Shown one piece after another: positions 8,110-16,512 of a DNA stretch of 64,000 nt. The notes below the pieces were generated by a model. The model was not told the DNA's origin. It saw only the letters and a list, made by a program, of their open reading frames with translations, and made no database searches. The stretch is from DATGMS01 sp040905145 (GTDB lineage Bacteria; Bacteroidota; Bacteroidia; Cytophagales; Cyclobacteriaceae). The DNA is taken from NCBI GenBank assembly GCA_040905145.1, contig JBBDSC010000234.1, positions 1 to 64,000 of the forward strand, written 5' to 3'. A program made the translations under genes and the position numbers. Within the stretch, counting starts at the first letter, position 1. Every line of letters starts with the position of its first letter.

Positions 8110-11100
8110 TTATCGGATGGTGTACCCATCTGTAGTGTTCATTATTCCATTGATCACGGTTGCCAGAGCAGCCACTTTTACCGGGTTCATACTTGGGCTC
8201 ATTTCCGAACTGCCAATACTGACATAATCCAAGGCATCCCCTTTATTCTTAGCAAACCGTTCCACTTCTTCCTGATGGAATCTTTCTATGATACTTAATT
8301 CTTTCTTATCAGGGGTTCTTCCTGTGCTTAATCGAAATGCGGTTTTCAATTGTAAAATAGTATCCTGGTCATAAGTAGTGATCAGCTTTTCGGCCAAAAC
8401 CCGGGCAGCCTCAAGATATTGGGGATCATTAAGGAGTACCAAAGCCTGAAGGGGCGTACTGGTTTGCCGGCGCTTTACGGTACATTCCCCACGGCCATTT
8501 ACATCAAAAATCAACATGGAAGGTGGACCGGATGTTCTTTTCCAAATGGTGTACAGGCTGCGCCTGTAAAGCCCTTCCCCCGGTTCCTGCAGGTACTTAT
8601 ACCGCCAGGATTTTGTACTGATCTCATCCCAAAGTCCCTCTGGCTGATAAGGATAAACACTTGGACCTCCAACTTTAGGTGAGAGTAAGCCACTTATCGC
8701 CAAGGCATTGTCCCGTACCATCTCAGCGGTCATCCGGAAACTGGGTCCCCGAGCCAGCAGCAGGTTGTCAGGGTCCGATTCCTGGAGTTCTGGTCGGATA
8801 AGAGAACTTTGCTGATAGGTGGCGGACATCACCATAAGTTTGTGCATCTTTTTGATGTCCCAGCCCGACTCCTGGAACTGGATGGCCAACCAATCCAATA
8901 ATTCGGGATGGGTAGGTAGGTTTCCCTGGTTTCCAAAATCGTCCGAGGATTCCACCAGCCCTTTCCCGAAATGCATCTGCCATAACCGGTTAACAAAAAT
9001 CCTGGCCGTTAATGGGTTTTCCGGATCGAAAATCCATTGGGCAAGACCGAGCCTGTTTCTGGGATATTTCTCGTTAAAGGGAAGTACTGCTTTGGGAATA
9101 CCAGGAAATACTTCTTCTGTAGGCGCACTATATAGGCCTCTGTCCAAAATATAGGTAGGTCTTGGCTCAGGCAAATCTCCCATTACCATAATTTCGGGAA
9201 TCTCCTCCAGCTGAGAAGTACGTTCCTTTTTTAAATGGTGGAGCTCCTTCGTGAGCTGTTGAGACTTTTTATGTTGCGTGTTTTCATAATATGCTTTTAA
9301 TAAGACGAGATGTTCCGGTTTCTTAGGATGGTTTAGGATCTTTTCCACCCGGGTTTCATCAAAGGCCTGCAAAACCTCCAAGGCCGATAATTCCCTTTCA
9401 TACACCTTGAGTTCATCAATTCCGCCCTCGATAAAAGTTTTCATTTTATCCCGCATCCCCAAGGTAAACCCCCTGAAGCCATAGGTATGAATGTCCGGCT
9501 CAAACAAAATCGATTTGTAAAGATTGTCCACTTCTATTTCTACCGGAACAGGCTTTCCGTTTAGATAGATACCAACCCCACTGCCCGTGCCCAGCCCATC
9601 ATAAGAAACGGTAATATTCGTCCACTCTTTTTCAGGAATGGCATCTTTTGTCTTTACCTGTATGGCGTTGGTAGGCCAAGAGAAGGCCATAATGAATTTC
9701 GGTCGGTTATCTTCCAAATAAAGGGAATATCCCTTTAATCCCAACCTGAGATCTTCACAGTGATAAAAAAGTCCTGCCTCCTCATAGACGGTGTCGGGAA
9801 AAACGGAAAGCGAAACCGAAAAGGGATCGGTATAGTCAAACCAACCTGTTTTTTCCGGCAAGGTAATCGTGGTAAAATCGTTTAAAAAAATGCCTTTGCC
9901 TTTTGCCCCGGTTTTGATGTCCGGTTCTTTTACCTTTACGGGCTTACCGGATTTTACCCTATTGGGACTTTCAAACAGCTGCCTATTCCCAGTGGGACTC
10001 AGTTGATCAAAAGGATAATAAGCCACCAAACCTTGGTTGTACTGCTGCCTGAGCGATGAGGCAATGCTGCCCCTTTGAGTGATCCATTCTTCAAATTCGG
10101 GAGTTGCTTCTTCCTGTGCCGCTTTTAGCTCGTTTTCGGACTTACTGATTTTTTTATCTATATAGTGGAGGATCTTTTCCTGTTCTTCATTTGTTAGAAG
10201 CATGGATGGCCCCGGTACCTGTCCCGGCCCATAAACAGCAGTACCTATTTCATTGGTACTGTTGAAAAATGCAGCCATTTCATAGTATTCCTTTTGGCTG
10301 ATAGGGTCGAATTTATGGTCATGGCATCTGGCACATTCCATGCTTAATCCCAAAATACCTTTTCCCACCGTTAAGGTACGATCGGCTACATATTCCACCC
10401 GGTATTCCTCAAATACAATACCTGCTTCGGAATTCCTTTTGTGAAGCCTGTTGAAAGCAGTAGCAAGCACACTTTCTTTGGTGGGGTGTTCCACCAGGTC
10501 ACCTGCCAGCTGCATCGTTATGAATTCATCATAAGGCATGTTACTGTTGAAGGATTGGATAACCCAATCTCTATAGGGACTAAAATCCCGGTGTTTATCA
10601 TCGAGATAGCCATCAGAATCTGCATAGCGGGCCACATCCATCCAATCCGCGGCCATTCGTTCCCCGTAGGCGGGAGAAGCCAATAATTGGTCCACCCGTT
10701 TTTCATAGGCCCCGGCAGTGGTATCCCTTACAAAATCCTCTATTTGCTCCAGGGATGGGGGTAGCCCTGTCAAATCAAAAGACAACCTGCGGATCAGGTT
10801 TTCTTTGGAGGCTTTATCCGCAGGGGAAAGCTTTTCTTTTTCCAGTTTTTCCCCCACAAAAAAGTCAATTTCATTTTGCGCCCAATCCCTGTTGCTGGTT
10901 TTCGGCAACTTGATTTTCTCTGGTTTGATGAAGGACCAATGGGGCTTATAAGCCGCACCCTGTTCTATCCATTTTAGTAATATGGCGATTTCTTTGGTAT
11001 CCAAGCTCAGATTGGATTCAGGCGGGGGCATGACAGAACCTTCATCATCAGAAAGAATTCTTTTTACCAGGCCGCTTTTTCCCGGTTTTCCGGGTACGAT

Positions 11101-11415
11101 GGCATATTTATAAGTGTTTCCTTCCAGGGCCGCATAGGCATATTCCTCCTTATCGAGACGAAGCTCGGATTTTTGATTGGTGGCATCGGGCCCATGGCAG
11201 GCAAAGCATTTATCAGAGAGGATTGGCTTTACGTGATAATTGAAGTCTATGACTTCCGGAAGATCCTGATAGGCTAATTCTACTTCCTCAGGTGCTTTCC
11301 ATCCGCAACTACCCAACAGTGCAGCAATAAAAGTAAATACACAAGATAGCTTTGCGTATTTTATAAAAAGCCGGAGTGGTTGCCGTTTTTCTTTTCGCAG
11401 CCAAATATAAAACAT
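8110..11415 (-). CDS. PSCyt1-DUF1549-LamG-DUF1553 lipoprotein
   Basis: An 1101-residue secreted multidomain protein. A signal anchor at residues ~18-36 ends in LLGSC (Cys37), a likely lipobox. Residues ~55-150 are a planctomycete-type cytochrome c domain with the haem motif CFACH (Cys70, Cys73, His74) and the MPPPES distal segment. DUF1549 follows (~160-370: LSFDLTGLPPSLEQIEDFV, WMDVARYADSDGY). Residues ~465-660 look like a concanavalin/LamG carbohydrate-binding domain (GGIDELKVYERELSALEV at its end). DUF1553 fills ~790-1060 (NRLWQMHFGKGLVESSDDFG, TPLQALVLLND). The haem suggests electron transfer linked to oxidation of a bound glycan by this protein or its DUF1501 partner. The start at 11415 is the only one giving the signal sequence. 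Confidence 0.92.
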   Translation of the reverse strand: MFYIWLRKEKRQPLRLFIKYAKLSCVFTFIAALLGSCGWKAPEEVELAYQDLPEVIDFNYHVKPILSDKCFACHGPDATNQKSELRLDKEEYAYAALEGNTYKYAIVPGKPGKSGLVKRILSDDEGSVMPPPESNLSLDTKEIAILLKWIEQGAAYKPHWSFIKPEKIKLPKTSNRDWAQNEIDFFVGEKLEKEKLSPADKASKENLIRRLSFDLTGLPPSLEQIEDFVRDTTAGAYEKRVDQLLASPAYGERMAADWMDVARYADSDGYLDDKHRDFSPYRDWVIQSFNSNMPYDEFITMQLAGDLVEHPTKESVLATAFNRLHKRNSEAGIVFEEYRVEYVADRTLTVGKGILGLSMECARCHDHKFDPISQKEYYEMAAFFNSTNEIGTAVYGPGQVPGPSMLLTNEEQEKILHYIDKKISKSENELKAAQEEATPEFEEWITQRGSIASSLRQQYNQGLVAYYPFDQLSPTGNRQLFESPNRVKSGKPVKVKEPDIKTGAKGKGIFLNDFTTITLPEKTGWFDYTDPFSVSLSVFPDTVYEEAGLFYHCEDLRLGLKGYSLYLEDNRPKFIMAFSWPTNAIQVKTKDAIPEKEWTNITVSYDGLGTGSGVGIYLNGKPVPVEIEVDNLYKSILFEPDIHTYGFRGFTLGMRDKMKTFIEGGIDELKVYERELSALEVLQAFDETRVEKILNHPKKPEHLVLLKAYYENTQHKKSQQLTKELHHLKKERTSQLEEIPEIMVMGDLPEPRPTYILDRGLYSAPTEEVFPGIPKAVLPFNEKYPRNRLGLAQWIFDPENPLTARIFVNRLWQMHFGKGLVESSDDFGNQGNLPTHPELLDWLAIQFQESGWDIKKMHKLMVMSATYQQSSLIRPELQESDPDNLLLARGPSFRMTAEMVRDNALAISGLLSPKVGGPSVYPYQPEGLWDEISTKSWRYKYLQEPGEGLYRRSLYTIWKRTSGPPSMLIFDVNGRGECTVKRRQTSTPLQALVLLNDPQYLEAARVLAEKLITTYDQDTILQLKTAFRLSTGRTPDKKELSIIERFHQEEVERFAKNKGDALDYVSIGSSEMSPSMNPVKVAALATVINGIMNTTDGYTIR

Positions 11416-11663
11416 AATTACATTTTAATTCCGTAACAAATTAGGGGTATTTCTGTTGAAATTAACAATAATCTTTAAGTAAAAAAAGCTGTTATACCCA
11501 AATGCTATTTTTATTAGCCAGAAAAGCTGATAGGAATGGAGGCTTAAAAATGGAAATTAGGTCGGAATTTGTTGAAGCGGTGTTCAAAGCCGCAGTAGGA
11601 AGATAAACGGAAGCCCGTGCAGGGGCGACAACCCCTTTATTACTTTCCGGAACCGGAGGATCA

Positions 11664-12125
11664 TCAAATGCTAAGCGTCTCAAGTGGTACATTGACAGTG
11701 TAGATAACCTCACCCTTAGTATTAGAAAGTGTAGTTCCGGGAGTCACCCTAATCCCTGCTGAATTTTGTTTGATACACTGGACAATTTCAATGCAGAGAT
11801 TAGTGGTAATAAAAGGCTTTTTTTCTAATCTCTCTAATCCTAACCAAAGTGCCTGCTTATAACTTAACACTTCTTTTGTTGCAGAATTTTCAAACTTCTT
11901 CTCTTCCACATCATCATTCGTTTTCAGAGCTCGCTTTTGCTCCTTGTAGATGAATGGTATCAAGAAAAAGTCTGGGATTTGGCAAATTGGTCAGTGCCCC
12001 ATTCAGCTTAGCCAAGGCCCTACTTGCTGATATTGTTTTAAGTAATATAGCTTTGTTTCCAGTTCAAGCTTTGGGGGAAGCAAGGGCAAATCATTATAAG
12101 GTTTTTCTTTGTTTAAAGAAGCCAT
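11664..12125 (-). pseudogene. Fic family AMP-transferase, N-terminal relic
   Basis: Reading from ATG 12125: ASLNKEKPYNDLPLLPPKLE, a frameshift, ISASRALAKLNGALTNLPNP, FLDTIHLQ, AKASSE, a small deletion, then TNDDV and KEVLSYKQALWLGLERLEKK and GIRVTPGTTL. This is the N-terminal (Fic_N) half of a roughly 370-residue Fic protein, a family that AMPylates targets and is often part of toxin-antitoxin or DNA-gyrase-directed systems. The catalytic HPFxxGNG core is absent and several frames are needed, so it is dead. The inhibitory-helix-like SSE segment is still visible. Confidence 0.68.
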
Positions 12126-12322
12126 TCTTCAAAGGTAATTTTTACACGTGTAGATTTAACAAGGGTAAATATATTGATTTTTTACTCCTGTATACTTCAT
12201 CTCGGTAATATTTACCCTTATAACATCCCGGTATGAATCCAAATGTTTTTATTAAAAATCTGGATAATATTTGAAATCAAATAAACGCCAGTAAAACGTA
12301 TAACAAGCATATTTCGAGTATA

Positions 12323-12494
12323 TGGCTCGAAAACGGTCCATTTGTATGTATGCGGGGATGCAAAACAAATGGCCAAAGATGTGGACAAAACCTAAAGGGA
12401 AATCATTCAGCAGCAGGAGGCATCGTCAGAAAAAGCTGAAGCGTATGTAAAAAAGCTCCAGTTATCCAACCGTTATCAGACGGACGTTTATTAA
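12323..12494 (+). pseudogene. cysJ: Sulfite reductase flavoprotein (CysJ-like) C-terminal relic
   Basis: WLENGP, a one-base shift, then LYVCGDAKQMAKDVDKT, an in-frame TAA at 12393, REIIQQQEASSEKAEAYVKK, LQLSNRYQTDVY and the natural stop at 12492. This is the NADPH-binding tail of a CPR-type diflavin reductase: the CGDxxxMAKDV motif and a terminal aromatic residue after RYxxDV are hallmarks. It is directly followed by a CysI relic in the same direction, so the pair is a decayed assimilatory sulfite reductase operon. Only the last ~55 residues remain. Confidence 0.7.
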
Positions 12495-12528
12495 AGAATA
12501 GTGAATATGGTTGGATAAGGAAAAGGTA

Positions 12529-12873
12529 GTGGACATTACAGATGTAGAACCTTTGTATCACGAAACCTATCTGCCCCGGAAATTCAAAATAGCTTTTACG
12601 GTGCCCCCCAGGAATGATATTGACGTGTTTGCCAATGATCTGGGTAATTGCCATCCAAAGAGATTTTGGCAACCGTGTCGACAGAAAAAATTCCAGGTTT
12701 AAGTACACCATTGATAAAAGGGGCTTGGATTGGTTTGTCCAAGAACTGAATTTCGGCAGGGATGGGAGGTCGAAAGCCCCCGTTCCTACCGTTTTGAGAG
12801 CAACGGAGATCATTATGGATGGCTGAAAGGAACCAACGGCAAATGGTTTTATACATTCAAAGGTTACATCTAA
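12529..12873 (+). pseudogene. cysI: Sulfite reductase haemoprotein (CysI-like) relic with deletions
   Basis: VDITDVEPLYHETYLPRKFK, IAFTVPPRNDIDVFANDLG, a frame change into VIAIQRDFGNRVDRKNSRFK, YTIDKRGLDWFVQEL, another frame change, YRFESNGDHYGWLKGTNGKW and a stop at 12871. These blocks occur in this order in CysI, the sirohaem/4Fe-4S subunit that reduces sulfite to sulfide. About 40 residues that normally lie between ANDLG..AI and QRDFGNR (the VGGGL segment) are missing, as are the N-terminal half and the C-terminal cluster-binding cysteines. The gene is a scar. Confidence 0.72.
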
Positions 12874-12905
12874 AACCTCCAAGGTACAAATGACCTTGGA
12901 AGTTT
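12873..12905 (+). terminator. Hairpin after the cysI relic
   Basis: Arms AAACCTCCAAGGT and ACCTTGGAAGTTT, with one mismatch, enclose a 7-base loop. It starts at the stop codon of the CysI relic and fits the former operon terminator. The T-tract is weak. Confidence 0.5.
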
Positions 12906-13001
12906 AGATTTAGAAAAAATACCAGGTGTTTCTTTTTACCATTCGATCAAAAATTCCCGGTCCCAAAAAAAGTATAACTGCTTTTAAAAAATATTACTCT
13001 C

Positions 13002-13214
13002 TTAGGCTGTGACTTTTTTACTTTTAAATCGGGATGACTGCAGAACCAAATAGATAAAACCTAGTTGGGGGGTGAAAATCAATAAAAATTTTGGAATGAT
13101 AGCCCCTGATCCATAGCCTAGATCAATTCCCAGCAATTTAGTTCCAGTAAGGATCAACACAACAGAAACCAGCGCAAACAGATTTGCTAAAATTAATTTT
13201 GTTTTATTTTTCAT
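13002..13214 (-). CDS. Small two-helix membrane protein
   Basis: A 70-residue hydrophobic protein starting at ATG 13214 (MKNKTKLILANLFALVSVVL); a longer start at 13253 adds 13 residues but sits in a very A/T-rich leader. Two predicted membrane spans, residues ~7-27 and ~38-58, are followed by a basic tail (SSRFKSKKVTA), suggesting both ends are cytoplasmic. I do not recognise the family. It stands alone between relics; its unbroken frame and positive-inside pattern argue that it is real. Confidence 0.5.
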   Translation of the reverse strand: MKNKTKLILANLFALVSVVLILTGTKLLGIDLGYGSGAIIPKFLLIFTPQLGFIYLVLQSSRFKSKKVTA

Positions 13215-13253
13215 TCTATTTAAGAGTTGATTTATTATAATTTTTTTGAACAA

Positions 13254-13496
13254 GAATCCGTGCTTTAGCGTATAAAATCATTTAATTCTTCGCTAAAGAT
13301 GGTATAAAAAAATCTAATTTCAAATTGCTTTTTCACAGGGTTGATGGTGCTCAACCTATCTGATAATGAGTTTTTTATGGATCCTTTTCTTATGCAGACG
13401 GATTAATGCATATCATTAAAAGGAATTTGTATTTTAAGGCAAAAAAAATCCGTTCCAGACTTTTAGGGTTTCTTAAAAAAAAAAATATTTTTTTTT
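13254..13496. other. AT-rich spacer
   Basis: No gene recognised. It contains homopolymer-rich stretches (AAAAAAAAA and TTTTTTTTT near 13479-13498) that would be prone to sequencing error. Confidence 0.4.
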
Positions 13497-13665
13497 TCGA
13501 CAACAGGGATTACCGCTAATTTTCTCCCTATAAGAATTGTATCAGTAGAATCCAGTAATCCCAGAACATAGGAGCAGATTTCATCCCATGCCCAGTTACC
13601 CAATGCTGTTCATCGTTTGGACCTGTAGAAACAAAACCATTTAAAGACATCTGCATTTCAGCAGT
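13497..13665 (-). pseudogene. Dihydrofolate reductase / RibD C-terminal-like relic
   Basis: From ATG 13656 the minus strand reads MQMSLNGFVSTGPNDEQHWV, then after a frameshift WDEICSYVLGLLDSTDTILI followed by GRKLAV. The pattern of MSLDGF...GPN..., an acidic W/WD segment and D..DTILLGRK is the first third of the DHFR-like (RibD C-terminal domain) family of NADPH-dependent reductases. The remaining two thirds are gone. Confidence 0.55.
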
Positions 13666-13674
13666 TGGCCATGC

Positions 13675-13769
13675 TGCGCATCTATATTTTTTAATGTATA
13701 CAAGTCACTTAACACCCATAAGAACTCGCCCTCTCCCTTATTCAGCAAAATTTCTGTATTTCCGCTCAT
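13675..13769 (-). pseudogene. Cupin-like N-terminal fragment
   Basis: ATG 13769 begins MSGNTEILLNKGEGEFLWVL followed by SDLYTLK, resembling the start of small cupin proteins (GEGExLWVLGDLYTxK). The metal-binding histidine motifs that would follow are absent because the frame runs straight into the DHFR-like relic. Tentative. Confidence 0.35.
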
Positions 13770-13910
13770 ATGAAAATTGTCTGATAGTAATCTAAGATCA
13801 AAAAAAACTGCAATATTCAAAAAATTTACGGGCGGATTTTCAAAATAATTTCATGACTCCTGTTATAAAATGATTAATTTAAACGGTTATAAATTAAATA
13901 CCAGCCAACC

Positions 13911-14103
13911 ATGATTAAAACAACCGTAGTGGGTTCTTATCCCATGTTCAATTGGCTCACGGCCAATCCAAACCAGCAAGCCTTAGAAGATCCCGCGATG
14001 GTGGTCATGAAAAACCCAGGAACTGGCAGGGATTGATGTTATTGCTGATGGGGAATGGTATCGTTTTGACATCATCCATCCTTCCATTGCTGCACGTATT
14101 TGA
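13911..14103 (+). pseudogene. MetE-like (cobalamin-independent methionine synthase C-terminal family) relic
   Basis: ATG 13911 begins MIKTTVVGSYPMFNWLTANP; after a one-base frameshift near 14013 it continues KTQELAGIDVIADGEWYRFD and stops at 14101. The TTVVGSYP start and the QE.AGIDV..DGE segment are signatures of the UROD/MetE-like barrel family of short methionine-synthase-like proteins (about 340-390 residues). Only the first ~65 residues survive. It lies 50 bases upstream of the APH-type kinase and enolase paralogue in the same direction, so it may once have been the first gene of that operon. Confidence 0.62.
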
Positions 14104-14153
14104 AATATGTTTTCTTTACAAAAGCCCGGTGAAGCGGAGAACCCAATAACTTG

Positions 14154-15155
14154 ATGACAGATCCGGTGATAGATAATACATTCCTCAATTTGCTTCGAAA
14201 GGATGGTATAATCGGTAGGAAGACCCCGCAAATCCACATGCTCACAGGGGGTGTATCCAGTGAGATTTTTCGGATTGATGCAGATGGGCGGACAGTTGTG
14301 GTAAAGCGGGCGCTAAAAAAGCTCAAAGTAAAAGCCGATTGGTCTGCCGATGTGTCCCGCAATGGATATGAGGCAGCCTTCCTCCGCTATGTAGCTGCGT
14401 TCCTTCCTGATTCCGTACCGAGGGTATTAGGCCAGGGGGAGGATTATTTTGTAATGGAATTCCTTGATGGTTTCAGGGATTGGAAGAGCATGCTGAAATC
14501 AAAAACCATTAATCCAGATCATGCAATAGAGGCAGGAACCTTAGTAGGAAAAATTCATGCCCATTCCTTTGGGGATCCTATCGCTGTCCAACAATTTGAT
14601 GCTACCGTCAATTTTGTCCAGCTTAGGGTATCACCTTATCTCCATCATATGGCCGAAAGGCATCCGGCAGTGGCTGATTTAATCCATGAAGAGGCCGGGA
14701 GACTGACTCAGCACCGGGAATGCTTGATCCACGGTGATTTTAGCCCGAAAAATATATTGATTGCTTCAGACCGATTGGTATTGGTGGACTGTGAGGTGGC
14801 TTTTTACGGAGACCCTGCCTTTGATCTCAGTTTCCTGCTTTGCCATTTACTGTTAAAGGAATTGCTTCATGCTCCAGAACAGGCAGGTCTTATAATACTT
14901 GCCGACGCTTTTATGACTGCCTATAAAGACCATAGAACTTTAAGTACCGTTGCATTTTCCGAGCTGGAAAAGCGCGTAGCCCGCTTGCTGCCCATGTTAT
15001 TGTTGGCCAGGGTGGATGGTAAATCACCGGTTGAATATTTAAATATAGAAAAGCAGGCATATACCCGTAAATTCGCAATAAACTATATAAGGGAAGAGAA
15101 TTTTGATTTAAAAAGCCTGATGGCCGAATGGTTTGGTACCCTTGAAAAAAAATAA
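14154..15155 (+). CDS. APH-fold small-molecule kinase
   Basis: A 333-residue phosphotransferase of the aminoglycoside phosphotransferase/choline kinase superfamily; ATP-dependent phosphorylation of a hydroxyl group is expected. Visible are the N-lobe with TGGVSSEIFRI (glycine loop, ~30-40) and VVVKRA (catalytic Lys), the HGDFSPKNIL Brenner motif (~196-205), and VDCEVAFYGDPAFDL, the metal-binding replacement of DFG (~213-227). ATG 14154 is preferred over the TTG one codon earlier. It ends 6 bases before the enolase-like gene, so the two are co-transcribed. The substrate is unknown; pairing with an enolase paralogue suggests the product is a phosphorylated hydroxy-acid. No antibiotic-resistance role is implied. 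Confidence 0.85.
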   Translation: MTDPVIDNTFLNLLRKDGIIGRKTPQIHMLTGGVSSEIFRIDADGRTVVVKRALKKLKVKADWSADVSRNGYEAAFLRYVAAFLPDSVPRVLGQGEDYFVMEFLDGFRDWKSMLKSKTINPDHAIEAGTLVGKIHAHSFGDPIAVQQFDATVNFVQLRVSPYLHHMAERHPAVADLIHEEAGRLTQHRECLIHGDFSPKNILIASDRLVLVDCEVAFYGDPAFDLSFLLCHLLLKELLHAPEQAGLIILADAFMTAYKDHRTLSTVAFSELEKRVARLLPMLLLARVDGKSPVEYLNIEKQAYTRKFAINYIREENFDLKSLMAEWFGTLEKK

Positions 15156-15161
15156 TCTGCC

Positions 15162-16436
15162 GTGAAAATAAAATCAATTGAAGCTTACACTATTTTTGAT
15201 TCCAGGGGAAATCCCACCGTGGAAGTAGAAGTAGCCTTAAGCAATGGCGCCTTGGGCAGGGGAGTGGCACCATCCGGCGCTTCCACCGGTCAATACGAAG
15301 CCCATGAATTACGGGATGGAAATCCCAAATACTTCTGCGGTAAATCTGTGGGTAAGGCCATAGGCCATGTCAACGGGATTATAGCTCCGGCCTTACTTGG
15401 CAAAGATCCGGAAAACCAGGAAGCAGTAGATCAGGTCATGATTGATCTGGATGGTACGGCCAATAAATCAAGATTAGGGGCGAATGCCATATTGGCCGTC
15501 TCCACCGGTGTATTGGCCGCCGTTGCGAACGCCCGGAATGTTCCCTTATTCAAACAGTTAGGCGGAACCGAAGGTAATCTCCTACCTTTCCCGGAGATTC
15601 AGATCATCGGAGGGGGCGCCCATGCCGAATGGCGGGTAGATGTGCAGGATTTCTTGTTAATAGCCAACGGCGCATCAAGTTATGAGGAAGCCCTGGAAAT
15701 TACCTTTCAGGTATTCCATGCCACGGGCAAAATACTAAAAAAAATGGGCAAATATTATGGTGCCGCCGATGAAGGGGGTTTTTGGCCTGAATTTGAAAAC
15801 CACGAGCAAATTCTGGATACCCTTTCAGAAGGAATCAAAGAAGCCGGATATGTGCCCGGCAAAGAGGCATCCATTGCATTGGATGTAGCGGCAAGTGATC
15901 TTTATCATGAGTCTACGAAAACCTATAGGCTTAATCTTGAGGACCGTACGTATACATCCGCCGAGTTTGTTGAGCTTTTGAGCTCCTGGATTAGTAAATA
16001 TCCCATTATTTCCATAGAAGATCCATTGGCCGATAACGATATGGAGAGTTGGAAAATCCTGATGAAGCGCCACGGGAATCAGGTACAGATCATTGGGGAT
16101 GATCTTTTTACTACCAACCCCGCCCGCATCCTTAAGGGGATAGAAAATAAATCAGCGAACGCCGTATTGATCAAACTGAACCAGATAGGTACGGTAACGG
16201 AAACCTTGGAGGCGATCCGTATTGCTCAGGAAGCTAACTGGCGGCCCGTCATATCCGCTCGGAGCGGAGAAACCGAAGATGCGCTCATTAGCCATTTAGC
16301 AGTAGCCACCAATGCCGGCCAATTAAAGGTAGGGTCATTCCGGCACAGTGACCGGATGGTAAAGTGGAACGAAATACTCCGCATTCAAAGACAACTCGGG
16401 TCCCAGGCAAGATTTAATCCCTGGAGTATCCGATGA
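15162..16436 (+). CDS. Enolase paralogue with altered active site
   Basis: A 424-residue, full-length enolase-superfamily protein of the phosphopyruvate hydratase branch. Conserved: SRGNPTVEVEV, APSGASTG (mobile loop Ser), GANAILAVS, DEGG with Glu204 (general acid/base partner), metal ligands Asp241, Glu286 and Asp314, Lys338 (general base) and Lys389. Two positions differ from housekeeping enolase: the HRSGETED motif reads ARSGETED (Ala366 replaces the active-site His), and the conserved Glu of the DIQEF segment is Asp163. GGAHAEW also replaces GGEHADN around His154. The start is GTG. It probably dehydrates or rearranges another phosphorylated acid supplied by the upstream kinase. A normal eno gene is expected elsewhere in the genome. 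Confidence 0.85.
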   Translation: MKIKSIEAYTIFDSRGNPTVEVEVALSNGALGRGVAPSGASTGQYEAHELRDGNPKYFCGKSVGKAIGHVNGIIAPALLGKDPENQEAVDQVMIDLDGTANKSRLGANAILAVSTGVLAAVANARNVPLFKQLGGTEGNLLPFPEIQIIGGGAHAEWRVDVQDFLLIANGASSYEEALEITFQVFHATGKILKKMGKYYGAADEGGFWPEFENHEQILDTLSEGIKEAGYVPGKEASIALDVAASDLYHESTKTYRLNLEDRTYTSAEFVELLSSWISKYPIISIEDPLADNDMESWKILMKRHGNQVQIIGDDLFTTNPARILKGIENKSANAVLIKLNQIGTVTETLEAIRIAQEANWRPVISARSGETEDALISHLAVATNAGQLKVGSFRHSDRMVKWNEILRIQRQLGSQARFNPWSIR

Positions 16437-16512
16437 ACGAAAACATTTATCCTTTATATTACAGTTAAAACCACGCCTTCCTATTCTGTTGAATTTGGAC
16501 TTGATATTTTCA

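Noticed and set aside
12403..12882. A 159-codon minus-strand open frame
   Set aside because: It is antisense to the recognisable cysI relic and resembles no protein family.
14151..15155. Aminoglycoside-resistance gene
   Set aside because: The APH fold covers many small-molecule kinases; the neighbour is an enolase paralogue and nothing suggests drug resistance.
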